Assembly (NCBI GenBank): GCA_024707365.1
Contig: JANPZV010000005.1
Location: forward strand, 1,612,001-1,676,000
Direction of reading: 5' to 3'
Source: Terricaulis sp.
Lineage (GTDB): Bacteria > Pseudomonadota > Alphaproteobacteria > Caulobacterales > Aquidulcibacteraceae
Length of the DNA stretch: 64,000 nt
The translations under genes and the position numbers were made by a program. Under the pieces are notes generated by a model. It saw only the letters and a program-made list of their open reading frames with translations. It was not told the origin of the DNA and made no database searches. Shown here piece by piece: positions 26,444 through 35,386 of this stretch (the stretch's first letter is position 1; every line of letters starts with the position of its first letter).

Positions 26444-27139
26444 TCAGCGCGCGGCCTCATAGAGCCGGTTCACTTCGTTCCAATTCACAACGCTCCACCA
26501 AGCCGTAAGATAGTCGGCGCGGCGGTTTTGATACTTCAGATAATAGGCGTGCTCCCACACATCGATGGCGAGCAGCGGTGCGCCTTGTGTTGGCGCGACA
26601 TCCATCAGCGGATTGTCTTGATTGGGGGTGCTGGTTATGCGCAAGGCGCCGTCTGCGACGACGAGCCATGCCCAACCTGATCCGAACTGTCCGGTTGCTG
26701 CGCGGTTGAACGCCGCTTTGAACGCGTCCATCGAGCCAAAATCGCGGACGATTGCTTCTTGTAATGCTGCTGAGGGCTCACCGCCTTGTCCGACCGGCGC
26801 CATCAGGCGCCAGAACAGGCTGTGATTATAGTGGCCGCCGCCATTGTTGCGGATTGCGGCGGGCAATTGGCCAGCGTTCGCCAATAGCGCCTCCAAAGGC
26901 GTCGCCGCGAGTTGGGCATTTTCCGCCAGAGCGGCGTTGAGATTATTCACATAGCCCTGATGGTGGCGCCCGTGATGGATTTCCATCGTCTGGGCGTCGA
27001 TTGCGCCCTCAAGCGCGTCATACGCATAGGGCAAAGCAGGGAGTGTGTAAGAATTGCTCCCCTGTTGAGCTTGGGCGCCTTCTATGGAGGCGCAGCCCGA
27101 TAGGGCAAAGCCCAGAGCACCAATGATAAGGTATTTCAT
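26444..27139 (-). CDS. Fe/Mn superoxide dismutase, predicted lipoprotein
   Basis: The N-terminus [20 protein letters not shown] is a lipoprotein signal with lipobox LSGC, so the enzyme should be exported and membrane-anchored. The mature part has all SOD metal ligands: His in [20 protein letters not shown], His in [13 protein letters not shown], and Asp and His in [20 protein letters not shown]. The helix [15 protein letters not shown] is also standard. It converts superoxide to peroxide and oxygen outside the cytoplasm. It lies in line with the ferredoxin reductase and two membrane proteins on the same strand, which points to a redox-stress function for the cluster. Confidence 0.9.
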   Translation of the reverse strand: MKYLIIGALGFALSGCASIEGAQAQQGSNSYTLPALPYAYDALEGAIDAQTMEIHHGRHHQGYVNNLNAALAENAQLAATPLEALLANAGQLPAAIRNNGGGHYNHSLFWRLMAPVGQGGEPSAALQEAIVRDFGSMDAFKAAFNRAATGQFGSGWAWLVVADGALRITSTPNQDNPLMDVAPTQGAPLLAIDVWEHAYYLKYQNRRADYLTAWWSVVNWNEVNRLYEAAR

Positions 27140-27164
27140 AAATTGGCTCCGTTCACTTTATCGC

Positions 27165-27954
27165 TCAATCAACGAACGCCCGTTCGATGACATACTCGCC
27201 AGGGGCGACGTTGGCGCCTTCAGTCAGGCCCTGTGATTCCAATAGAGCCGCAACATCGGCGATCATCGCATTGCTGCCGCACACCATGACGCGATCTTGA
27301 TCCGGATTAAAGGCGTTCGCAGCGACGCCAATATCATGAAACAATTGCCCGGTTTCGATCAGGCGCGTAATCCGCGCAGTGCGCACAAAAGCTTCGCGCG
27401 TCACGGCCGGCACGTAATGGAATCGGCCGCGCGCCAAATCGCCCACCAGCGGGTCGTCAAACAGCCCTTTGGGTAAGCAGCTCCTGATGAGCCAGTTCCG
27501 AGACCTTGCGGACGCAATGGACGAGGATAACCTGCTCAAAGGCTTCAAACGCCTGAGGATCGCGAAGGATGCTCAGGAAAGGGGCGAGCCCGGTGCCGGT
27601 GGCGAGCAAGAACAGGCGCTTCCCTGGCTTAAGCGCATCAAGCACCAAAGTTCCGGTCGGCTTTCGGCCTAGTAAAATCGGATCGCCCAACTTGATCTCT
27701 CGCAAGCGCGACGTTAGCGGGCCATCCTCAACTTTGATCGATAGAAATTCCAATTCTTCAGCGAAATGTGGGCTTGCAATCGAATAGGCGCGGACGATGG
27801 GGCGCGGTTCGCCTTCGAGGCCGATCATCACAAACTCGCCCGATCGAAAGCGAAAGCTTGCGGGGCGCGAGATTGAGAAGCTGAAAAGCCGATCATCCCA
27901 GTGTCGGACAGATTTCACTTCCTCAACGAAATAGGCTTTAGCCTGCGCGTTCAT
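27165..27954 (-). CDS. fpr: Ferredoxin--NADP(+) reductase, frameshifted
   Basis: The start MNAQAKAYFVEEVKSVRHWD leads to the FAD domain (RPIVRAYSIASPHFAEELEF with the RxYS motif) and the NADP domain (LFLLATGTGLAPFLSILRDP, VILVHCVRKVSELAHQELLT). The frame breaks near 27472, where CCCAAAGGG appears to carry one A too many. The second frame continues LFDDPLVGDLARGRFHYVPA and has DQDRVMVCGSNAMIADVAAL. The C-terminus ends VIERAFVD, typical of bacterial Fpr. Joined length is near 262. It shuttles electrons between NADPH and ferredoxin or flavodoxin. A 7Fe ferredoxin lies 2.2 kb away. Confidence 0.88.
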
Positions 27955-27966
27955 GTCTGTGTCCCC

Positions 27967-28000
27967 AAAAAAGAGGCGATCGAGTAAACTCGATCGCCTC
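27967..28000 (-). terminator. Rho-independent terminator after the first membrane paralogue
   Basis: On the minus strand, GAGGCGATCGAG, loop TTTA, CTCGATCGCCTC is followed by TTTTTT. The perfect 12-bp stem lies 10 bp after the stop of the membrane gene and 12 bp before the fpr start. It therefore separates the two transcripts. Confidence 0.9.
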
Positions 28001-28010
28001 AGTATTGTGC

Positions 28011-28945
28011 TTAGCTTTGTGACTTCTGCTCAGTGACCTGACGTCTCTGGGGGGCTATGGCCGCCAATCCCAGAAGAGCGCCAAGCGCCAAGAGAAGCAC
28101 CAGCATGTGCACGGGGTAGTCGAGCGGGTGCAGCCAGAACTCCTCATACCAGCCGTACTTCACCGCAAGTTCGCCGATAGCGAGCCAAAGGATCGCTTTC
28201 GTAGGGATCGCCCAACGGATCGCCGCCATGAGGCGGGTGAAGCGAAGCAGCTTCCAGGTGAGGTAGAGCCCCCAAACCGCCGCTCCGACAAACACAAAGT
28301 ATGTGAAGGGTGATGATAGCCCAAGAAGCGCTCGTCACCGAGAAACAGCGTGACCGCATAGCAGAACCAGATCACGTAGACGGTTTCGATAAAAGTGATG
28401 CGGCAGACATTGCGCGACTGCCCTGAGTCCGGTTTGCCGAGATTGAGGCGCAGGACCCGCTGGATCCATCGAAAAGCATCACATTTCGTATCTTTGTTGA
28501 GCACAAAGAACAGCAGAGTAAGGATGCAAATGCCGATTGAGCCTTGGATGAAGAACAGATGCGCCGCGCGCGTAAGTTCGCCGTCCGCCGAGATCGGGTA
28601 GCGCGGCATGTCGAAGCTCAATGGATTGAACTTGAACGCGTAGGACGCGTAGCAAGACCAGAGCAGAAGCCCCGCCACCCATCCGATCAAGGTGCCCGAA
28701 ACCTCCTTGTTGCGCCGAATGCCCCAAATCAGCAGCACCACCATAATGGCGCCCATGGTCTGGTAGAACAAAAACTCATGGCTGGGGCCGAAGAGCTTTT
28801 TCGTCGCGACAACGCACGCATGCATGATCGGGTTGCCAACGAGTGTCAGCAAAAGCGCAATGAGACCGATTAAGGGCGGCTTGTAAAACCGCATGAGGCC
28901 TTTGGGCGGCGCTGATGGCGACGGTTCAGTATCTGTGACGGCCAT
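28011..28945 (-). CDS. Uncharacterised polytopic membrane protein, paralogue 1, frameshifted
   Basis: The start at 28945 has a strong ribosome site (GGAGGAGGG). Seven or eight hydrophobic segments are visible: FYKPPLIGLIALLLTLVGNP, TMGAIMVVLLIWGIRRNKEV, GTLIGWVAGLLLWSCYASYA and GSIGICILTLLFFVLNKDTK, then a cytoplasmic loop (CDAFRWIQRVLRLNLGKPDS) and more helices. The frame breaks near 28300, where one missing T in CCTTTCACATAC restores HHPFTYFVFVGAAVW. Joined length is about 311. It is very close to the neighbour at 28997 and more distantly similar to 30839. No named domain is recognised. Neighbours suggest a redox or metal role. Confidence 0.75.
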
Positions 28946-28996
28946 GAATTTCCCTCCTCCGAATCGTAGCCCTCGCCCGTGATGTCGGGCGCGCGG

Positions 28997-29914
28997 CTAT
29001 GAAGCTTTTTGCTCAGATGTGCTCTGGCGCCGTTGAGGCGCAATGACGGCAAGGCCGATCAGCACCAGCAGCACGATGCCGAGGCCCAGCATGTGGAATG
29101 GATAGTCGAACGGGTGCAGCCAGAATTCTTCGTAATAGCCGTACTTCACGGCGAGTTCGCCGACGGCTGTCCAAAGGATGGCTTTTGTAGGGATGGCCCA
29201 GCGGATCGCCGCCGAAAGACGCGTGAAACGCAGAAGCTTCCAGGTGAGGTATAATCCCCAAACGGCGCAACCGACAAACACGCCATAGGTGACGGGGTGA
29301 TGATAGCCCAAGAAGCGCTCATCACCGAGAAACAGCGTCACGGCGTAACAGAACCAAATCACATAGACTGTTTCAATGAATGTGATGCGGCAGAAATTCC
29401 GCGACTGTCCAGAATCAGGTCGGCCGAGATTCATGCGCAACATGCGCTGTATCCAGCGGAACGCATCACATTTCGTGTCCTTGTTAAAGACAAAGAACAA
29501 CAGCGTGAGAAAGCAGATGCCGATCGATCCTTGGATAAAAAAGAGATATGCGGGGCGTCGTCCTTGACCTCCATCGGTCACGGACATCGCCGGCATTTCG
29601 AGGCTGATCGGATTGAACTTGAAGGCATAGGACGCATAGGCGGTCCACAACAACAAGCCTGCGATCCATCCGATGAGCGTCCCTGACGCTTCCTGGTTGC
29701 GTCGGATGCCCCAAATCAAAAGCAGCAGAACGATGGCGCCAAGAATTTGGTAAAACCAAAGCTCATTCGCGGGGCCTAGTGTCTGCTTGCTCCACACCAC
29801 CAATGCGTGGGTGATCGGGTTGCCGATCATGGTCAGAGCGAGCGCGATCAAGCCGATGAGAGGCGGCTTGAAATACCGCTTAAGGTCGCCGGCTCGCGAA
29901 GCTTCCGCGGACAT
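28997..29914 (-). CDS. Uncharacterised polytopic membrane protein, paralogue 2
   Basis: Intact copy of the family, about 305 residues from the ATG at 29912-29914 (MSAEASRAGDLKRYFKPPLI). A run of G before a second ATG at 29918-29920 makes that start possible too. Helices include GLIALALTMIGNPITHALVV, ILGAIVLLLLIWGIRRNQEA, GTLIGWIAGLLLWTAYASYA and SIGICFLTLLFFVFNKDTKC. Conserved family features are the CDAFRWIQR loop, NFCRITFIETVYVIWFCYAV, LGDERFLGYHHPVTYG, WGLYLTWKLLRFTR and AIRWAIPTKAILW. It shares strand with paralogue 1 (51 bp apart) and is divergent from the ferredoxin gene. The exact function is unknown. Confidence 0.8.
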   Translation of the reverse strand: MSAEASRAGDLKRYFKPPLIGLIALALTMIGNPITHALVVWSKQTLGPANELWFYQILGAIVLLLLIWGIRRNQEASGTLIGWIAGLLLWTAYASYAFKFNPISLEMPAMSVTDGGQGRRPAYLFFIQGSIGICFLTLLFFVFNKDTKCDAFRWIQRMLRMNLGRPDSGQSRNFCRITFIETVYVIWFCYAVTLFLGDERFLGYHHPVTYGVFVGCAVWGLYLTWKLLRFTRLSAAIRWAIPTKAILWTAVGELAVKYGYYEEFWLHPFDYPFHMLGLGIVLLVLIGLAVIAPQRRQSTSEQKAS

Positions 29915-30157
29915 TCGCATCCCCCCGATCGTCGCAGAAAATCGACAAGCCATTGCGGCTGTCGTTAGACGACATGAGAACTATATGTTATTATGACGGC
30001 ATGACAAGAAGGTTGGTGGCTGCTCGACCGTGAGTGGGGCAGGCGCCCATTTAGGGGGCTTGGCCGAGCAATCTGCTCCCATCATGAGCGCGCCCGGCAT
30101 TCTTGGTTCTTGTTCGCATGGCCTGAAAGGCGCTGTGCTTAGTGAGGGGAGAACAAG
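29915..30157. promoter_or_regulatory. Divergent promoter region between membrane paralogue 2 and ferredoxin
   Basis: This 240-bp gap holds AT-rich sequence in a GC-rich neighbourhood (CTATATGTTATTATGACGGC near 29981-30000). The string ATGTTATTATGAC has a near match, inverted, at 30643-30656 (TGACAACATAATAA). A shared regulator for both sides is possible, but no known box (Fur, Fnr, OxyR) fits well. Confidence 0.35.
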
Positions 30158-30496
30158 TTGGCCTATGTCGTCACCGACGCGTGCGTTCGCTGTAAGCATC
30201 AAGAGTGCGTGGAAGTCTGCCCAGTCGATTGCTTTCACGAGGGGGAAAATTTCCTCGTGATCAATCCTGATGAGTGCATTGATTGCGCGGTGTGTGTGCC
30301 GGAATGTCCGGTGGACGCAATTATTCCTGCGAAGAAGGACAAAGGCGGACGGTGGCTCGATATCAATAAGCGTTACGCGAAGCTGTGGCCGGTGATCACC
30401 GTGCGTGGCGTTGCGCCTGCAGACGCGGCGGAATTTGCCGAGGAGACCGATAAGTTCGAAAAGTATTTCAGCGAGGCGCCGGGCAAGGGCTCCTAG
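30158..30496 (+). CDS. fdxA: 7Fe ferredoxin (3Fe-4S/4Fe-4S)
   Basis: Start is TTG at 30158-30160 after a good ribosome site (GGGGAGAACAAG). The protein begins [20 protein letters not shown] with the first cluster cysteines and [20 protein letters not shown]. It continues [17 protein letters not shown] with the second cluster motif. The C-terminal extension ([20 protein letters not shown] and on) is typical of FdxA at 112 residues. It is a low-potential electron carrier, here between membrane paralogues 2 and 3 and near fpr, its likely reductase. Its 3' end is followed by a strong terminator. Confidence 0.93.
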   Translation: MAYVVTDACVRCKHQECVEVCPVDCFHEGENFLVINPDECIDCAVCVPECPVDAIIPAKKDKGGRWLDINKRYAKLWPVITVRGVAPADAAEFAEETDKFEKYFSEAPGKGS

Positions 30497-30532
30497 CGCT
30501 CGACGATATTGGTTGTTTAAAGATCGTGTGGC

Positions 30533-30564
30533 GGCCCAGCGTATTGCGCGCTGGGCCGTTTTTT
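30533..30564 (+). terminator. Rho-independent terminator after fdxA
   Basis: GGCCCAGCG, loop TATTGCG, CGCTGGGCC followed by GTTTTTTG. It lies 37 bp after the fdxA stop and ends that transcript before the next gene. Confidence 0.88.
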
Positions 30565-30838
30565 GTGCGCCGCAACATTGTGTGCGACCGCAAAAATGCA
30601 CGCACAGCGCCATTTTCCGCCCATTTAGTGGTCATGTAGCAATGACAACATAATAAAAAAGACGGGCTTTCTGCGCGCTCGTTCGCGGTGCTCATGCGCT
30701 TGAAAAGAATAAATAAAAGTCAGCACCCCTGTCGGGAATATGTGCCCGCATGCGAAAAATGCGCGCTGCGCGCGCTTGACGCACTTAAAAGTTATGTGAT
30801 CACGTTGTTATGCCAATATATCAACGCGGGAGGGCGTT
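30565..30838 (+). promoter_or_regulatory. Promoter region of membrane paralogue 3
   Basis: Unusually AT-rich in parts (ATGACAACATAATAAAAAAG at 30642-30661). TTGACG at 30776-30781 could serve as a -35 element. A repeated GTTATG (30791 and 30807) flanks the palindrome GTGATCAC (30797-30804). A regulated promoter is likely, but no known operator is identified. Confidence 0.35.
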
Positions 30839-31804
30839 GTGTCTCAGCGTGACACGCAGTCGTCGGCAGCGTCGACTGAGTCTGGCGAGGTTGAGCGGCC
30901 CTACGGCAGGCTCTATCGCGCCCCATTTATCGGGCTTGTGGCGTTCTTTGTAGCGCTGCTTGCGAGCCCTATTTTTCATAGTGTCAGCGTGCTCGCCAAG
31001 CATGCGGGGCCGGAAGAGTACGCGATTTACATCCACCTTGCGATTGGTGCGGTGGGGCTTGCTGTTTTTCTTTATGGCGTCCGCAAAGAAGGCGAAGCGA
31101 TCGGAACGATCACGGGCTTTGTCGCGGGAAGTTTGTTGTGGGTCGGCTGGGCGAGCGCCTCGTTTTACTATCATGCGCACGGCGCAGGTATTGATCCGGT
31201 CCAGTTGAGCGAGACGCAGCGCCGAAATGCGAATTTCATTTTTATTGAATCGTCGTTTGCAATTTGCGTCGTCGTTTTGCTGTTCTTCGTGTTCAACAAA
31301 GATACAAAATGTGACGCCTTTCGTTGGATCCAGCGGGTCACGCGCATCAATTTGGGGCGCGCAAGCTCGGGGCAAGGGCGTAATTATTGCCGCATCACTT
31401 TTCTCGAGACGATCTTCGTCACCTGGTTTTGCTACGGCTTCGCACTTTATCTGAGTGACGATCGCTTTCTCGGTCGTCATCACGTGGCGACCTACGCCAT
31501 TGTTGGCCTTATGGCGCTTTGGGCGCTGTATCTCATCTGGAAGCTTTTGCGGTTCGAGCGCGCGATGCCAGCATTGCGCTTTGCTATCCCTACCAAGGCG
31601 ATCTTTTGGATCCCTTTTGGCGAATATGGCCCCAATTACGGCTTCTACGAGGACGTTTGGGTCAAGCCGCTCGAATACACCGGCCCGATGTGGGCCGTGT
31701 TCATCGTTTTCATCGGCACTCTAGCGGCCGTGGTGCTTGTGCACCAGCGGCGGGAGGCGGCGCGCAATGCGCGTCGCGCCGCGCGTATCGCGGCGGAGTC
31801 TTGA
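30839..31804 (+). CDS. Uncharacterised polytopic membrane protein, paralogue 3
   Basis: Start is GTG at 30839 after GGGAGGGC. About 321 residues, intact. Helices: YRAPFIGLVAFFVALLASPI, IGAVGLAVFLYGVRKEGEAI, TGFVAGSLLWVGWASASFYY, SSFAICVVVLLFFVFNKDTK. The family loop CDAFRWIQRVTRINLGRASS and NYCRITFLETIFVTWFCYGF are kept, as are LSDDRFLGRHHVATYA and WALYLIWKLLRFERAMPALR, then FAIPTKAIFWIPFGEYGPNY. The basic C-terminus (RREAARNARRAARIAAES) should be cytoplasmic. It is 46 bp upstream of a TonB receptor on the same strand and likely co-transcribed. This links the family to uptake across the outer membrane. Confidence 0.8.
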   Translation: MSQRDTQSSAASTESGEVERPYGRLYRAPFIGLVAFFVALLASPIFHSVSVLAKHAGPEEYAIYIHLAIGAVGLAVFLYGVRKEGEAIGTITGFVAGSLLWVGWASASFYYHAHGAGIDPVQLSETQRRNANFIFIESSFAICVVVLLFFVFNKDTKCDAFRWIQRVTRINLGRASSGQGRNYCRITFLETIFVTWFCYGFALYLSDDRFLGRHHVATYAIVGLMALWALYLIWKLLRFERAMPALRFAIPTKAIFWIPFGEYGPNYGFYEDVWVKPLEYTGPMWAVFIVFIGTLAAVVLVHQRREAARNARRAARIAAES

Positions 31805-31850
31805 ATTGCCCGATCTTGGATTTGCGGTTGGGTTTGAGAGGGGAAGTGTA

Positions 31851-34432
31851 ATGTTCATGGCTAGGTTATCGCGTGCTTGTTTGCTGGCTTCGGCCGCGGC
31901 GTTGTTTGGCGCACCGCAGGCAAACGCGCAGGAGGCCCAGGCCGGCCAAGTGGTCGACTCAGGTGAAGAGATTGTCGTGACGGCGCGGCGCGCGCTGAAT
32001 TGCTGCAGGATACGCCGATCAGCGTGCAGGCATTCACTGCCGCAGAGATTGAGCGCCTCGGTATCACCGATATGACGGATGTTATTTCGCTATCGCCGTC
32101 TTTGGTGTTTGAGCAAGCGTCAAACCCGGAAGCCAGCACGATTACGATCCGTGGCCTTAACCCGAGCCGCGGCCGCGCCAATGCGGCTATCCTCGTTGAT
32201 GGTGTGGACGTCACGACCGAGGCGATTGGATCGTCCGGCGGCGGCATGCTCATCAATACGCATTTGCTTGATATTGAAAGGGTGGAAATCGTCCGCGGCC
32301 CGCAAGCGGTTGAGTATGGGCGCAGCGCTTTCGCCGGGGCCATCCAATACGTGACGGCCGATCCTACGGAAGAGGCGTCAGGGCGTGTCTCGGCGCAGTT
32401 CGACGAAGATGGCGGCAATAATCTCGGCTTGTCATTCAGCGCTTCGCCGTTGCCTGGCGTGTTTGGCTTTCGCGTCGGTGTGAATTCGTGGCGCGAGAAG
32501 GGCGACTATGTTGATGAAGCGCTGCTAAGCGAGCACGGCGGCGCCAGCGGCGGCGGTGTCGCGCTGTCGACGCTCCTCACGCCGACCGAGAATCTGCGTA
32601 TGAAGACACGCCTCGAATATTTCGAGAGCCAAAGCGCGCCCGAAGCGCAAGTGTTGTTGCGTTCGAACAGCGGCCTGGTGAACGCAACAAACAACACCAA
32701 TTTTGCGACAGCGCGTACTGCTGGCGTTATCAGCGCATCGCCCTTTGCCGTCTGGACGGGCGTTGTGCCGGATGCGTCCGAGGTTGGGTTGCCGCAGATG
32801 AGCCCCGATCCTGTGACGGGCCAGCGTTTCGCGGGCACCGAAAGGGACGCTTTTCGCTTTAGCAACGTGCTCGACTACGATGTCGGCCATGGCGAGGTGC
32901 GTGGCGTCGTGAGCTATCTGCACGGTAATTTCTATTCTCGACAAGACAGTGACAAGGACGCCGAGCTTTCCGGAACGCCAGGCTCGATGATTGATGTGTC
33001 GCGTCGGACCGGCGTGCAGGAATCGAGCAGTGAAGTTGATCAGTATACGCTAGAGCTGCGTTACGCCTCAGATTGGGACGGCCCGATCCAGGTCGTTTTG
33101 GGCGGCTTGTATTGGAAAGAGGAATCGGAACGAATTTCCTCTACGGTGAGCGTAACCTGTGCGAACACCGTGGCGCTTTGCGCGGTGAACCCCAATCCTG
33201 TCTTTGACCAGATTGTGTACGTGCCTGATCCGACGACGCGGGCGATTGAGCACACGTCGTTCTACGGCCAAGTGGCTTGGGACATCAGCTCGACGCTCTC
33301 GCTCTCAATTGGCGCGCGCTATGTGAGCGAGGACGAAACGGTGATGGGCGCGGTCTGTGGCCTCCCTACCAATGCCTTTGGCGTTGTCTGTGGCGATCCC
33401 TACGCGACTTCGGCTGCGACGCCGTCCGTTTATGGCCCGTCTTCTTTGTTGGCCAATCGCATCACCATGGCGTCTGCATATTCGCAATACGTGACGATCG
33501 ATCACAGCGAGAGCTACGTCACCCCGCAAGTGATCCTTGAGTGGAATCCAAGCGATGATCACATGCTCTATGTGAGCGCCTCCGAAGGCGTGAAGCCGGG
33601 CGGCACGTCCACTGTGGGTGCGGGCGCGTGGTTTGACTCAGATCTGGACGGTGACACGGATGAACTCGCCTATGAGCGGGAATCTGTCTGGGTCTACGAA
33701 GTCGGCGCGAAATCCGCTTGGCTTGGTGGGCGCTTGCGCACCAATGCGGCGCTTTTCTATCAGGACTATACCAACCAACAGGTGGCGACGTCGGTGGCGA
33801 CCCCCTCCGGGCTCAATGCCGCCATCATCCAAAACGCCGGCGCCTCGCGCGTCTACGGTTTGGAGCTGGAAGGCAGGCTGCGGGTGACCAATCACCTCAC
33901 GCTTAGCGCAGCCTACACCTATCTTGACGCCGAATATGTGGATTTCACCTTCGCCAGCGATTCCAAGTCCCAAATCATCTTGGGGCCGGAATGCAACGTC
34001 ATCACTGTAGGCACGACCCCGATGTGCGAGATCCGCTTGGGCGGCAATAAGCTCGAGCGTGCGCCAGAGAACGCGGCTGTTGTGATGGCGCGCTATGATC
34101 GCCCGGATTCGTTTATCGGCCCCGAGATTGGCTGGTATCTTGAAGGTACGGTCACCTATCAGGGCGAGCGTTTTGTTGACCAGTTCAATACGCGCGTGCT
34201 TCAGGACTACACGCTGACCGATATTCGGTTTGGGTTGACCAGTGATGCTTGGACGCTTGGCTTCTTTGTCAATAACGTGTTTGACGATGATACCATCCGG
34301 CAAGCGGACGTCCGCACTGGTGATGTAGACCGTTATGTTGTTGGCGGTGGCGTGGCTTCGAGCACGAATGTTGTGCTGGTAACCTTGCCTGATCCGCGTA
34401 CATACGGCATGCGTTTGAGCTATCGCTTCTGA
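31851..34432 (+). CDS. TonB-dependent outer-membrane receptor, frameshifted near the TonB box
   Basis: From the ATG at 31851 the signal peptide is ARLSRACLLASAAALFGAPQ and the TonB box region GEEIVVTARR. The frame breaks near 32000; one missing C in CGGCGC(C)GCGCTG restores RRRAELLQDTPISVQAFTAA. The plug follows (VISLSPSLVFEQASNPEAST, ANAAILVDGVDVTTEAIGSS, RVEIVRGPQAVEYGRSAFAG), and then a long barrel ending in GMRLSYRF. About 860 residues in all. It resembles receptors of the FecA/CirA style, with unknown ligand. It follows membrane paralogue 3 and ends at a strong terminator. Confidence 0.9.
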
Positions 34433-34448
34433 GCAGGGCGAAGAACAG

Positions 34449-34481
34449 AAAGGGCCAGCTCTCATTGAGCTGGCCCTTTTT
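34449..34481 (+). terminator. Rho-independent terminator after the TonB receptor
   Basis: AAAGGGCCAGCTC, loop TCATT, GAGCTGGCCCTTT plus TT. A perfect 13-bp stem located 16 bp after the receptor stop. Confidence 0.92.
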
Positions 34482-34842
34482 GACTCTGCGGTTTAACGCG
34501 CCAAATCGAACTCTGATGCTCACCTGATGATGTGACCGGTGAGCGTGCAGTAGTTCGCACATTGATCAAGGACCGCTCCAGCGTTGGGATGGAAGGAAAC
34601 GAACTCTTCACCTCGCCGCAACGAGCGCCGCCATTGCGCGGTAAAAACTGTCGGCGAGGTAAAGCGCAATCAGTCCATGCTTGGCGCATTATCTTAATTG
34701 ATGCGCCAGCACGGTTGAACACTATTTCATCCGGCCTAGGTTGGTACACACCTGAGAACAACGGCGTTCAATCGCCCCCGACAAGAGCGCCGACGGGCCT
34801 GAACGCCAACGTTTAAAAGCGATCGCAAAGGGGCGGTTACGC
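34482..34842. other. Intergenic stretch, no gene recognised
   Basis: Open frames on both strands are short, overlap one another and have no recognisable domains. It lies between convergent transcripts (the TonB receptor and the copper locus), where a 360-bp gap is longer than needed. A decayed fragment is possible. Confidence 0.4.
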
Positions 34843-35375
34843 CTAGTGATGGATATGCTCATCTTCCGCCGCTCGCGCTTCGTGCAGCGTAAGTATGGGC
34901 GCTGGCCGAGGTACCGAGCCCCACGCCGCGCCGTGCGGTGGTATCTGCTCCCAGCGCTGTTCACCGCTGGAGCATGTCTGAACGACCGGAAAATAAAGGG
35001 GGCCCGACCGATCGGGCAGGCGCATCATAACGCCAAATTGGTCAAACTGATCTGCTGGCAGTTCGCCGCGCCAAGTGATCGTGCTCACCCGCTAATCTGG
35101 TGACCGCCTTCGGCTTGGATTGGCGTCGCCAGCGGCGACCGCTCAATCTCTATGCTCCAACCGGGCTTTGGCTGCGGTCTTGCGATGTTGACCCCTTCGG
35201 GGATTTCCACCCGGATCGCCCGCGTGGGTGAATCGCCGCAGCCATGACTTACGCGGAGGAAGCCCGCGTAATACGCGCCGGGTTTGGCTTCCGGTTCAGC
35301 GAACACGATATGGGCGGATGCGGCGGATGCGAGCATCAAGGTAAGCGCGCCGCCAGCGAGGAAGATGCGAAACAT
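34843..35375 (-). CDS. YcnI/DUF1775-family periplasmic protein, frameshifted
   Basis: The signal peptide is MFRIFLAGGALTLMLASAAS, followed by AHIVFAEPEAKPGAYYAGFL; the His after cleavage is a hallmark of the family. Then come VSHGCGDSPTRAIRVEIPEG and ARPQPKPGWSIEIE. The frame breaks near 35088; one missing G in AGCGGGTGAGC restores the join to STITWRGELPADQFDQFGVM. The rest (LPDRSGPLYFPVVQTCSSGE, RWEQIP) matches the C-terminal half of DUF1775. YcnI proteins bind copper through the N-terminal His. It is the last gene of the copper-type operon. Confidence 0.85.
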
Positions 35376-35386
35376 GAAAGGGCTCC

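Noticed and set aside
34532-34816. 94-codon plus-strand ORF between the TonB receptor and the YcnI gene
   Set aside because: No recognisable features and equal-quality ORFs on the other strand. I list the region as non-coding.
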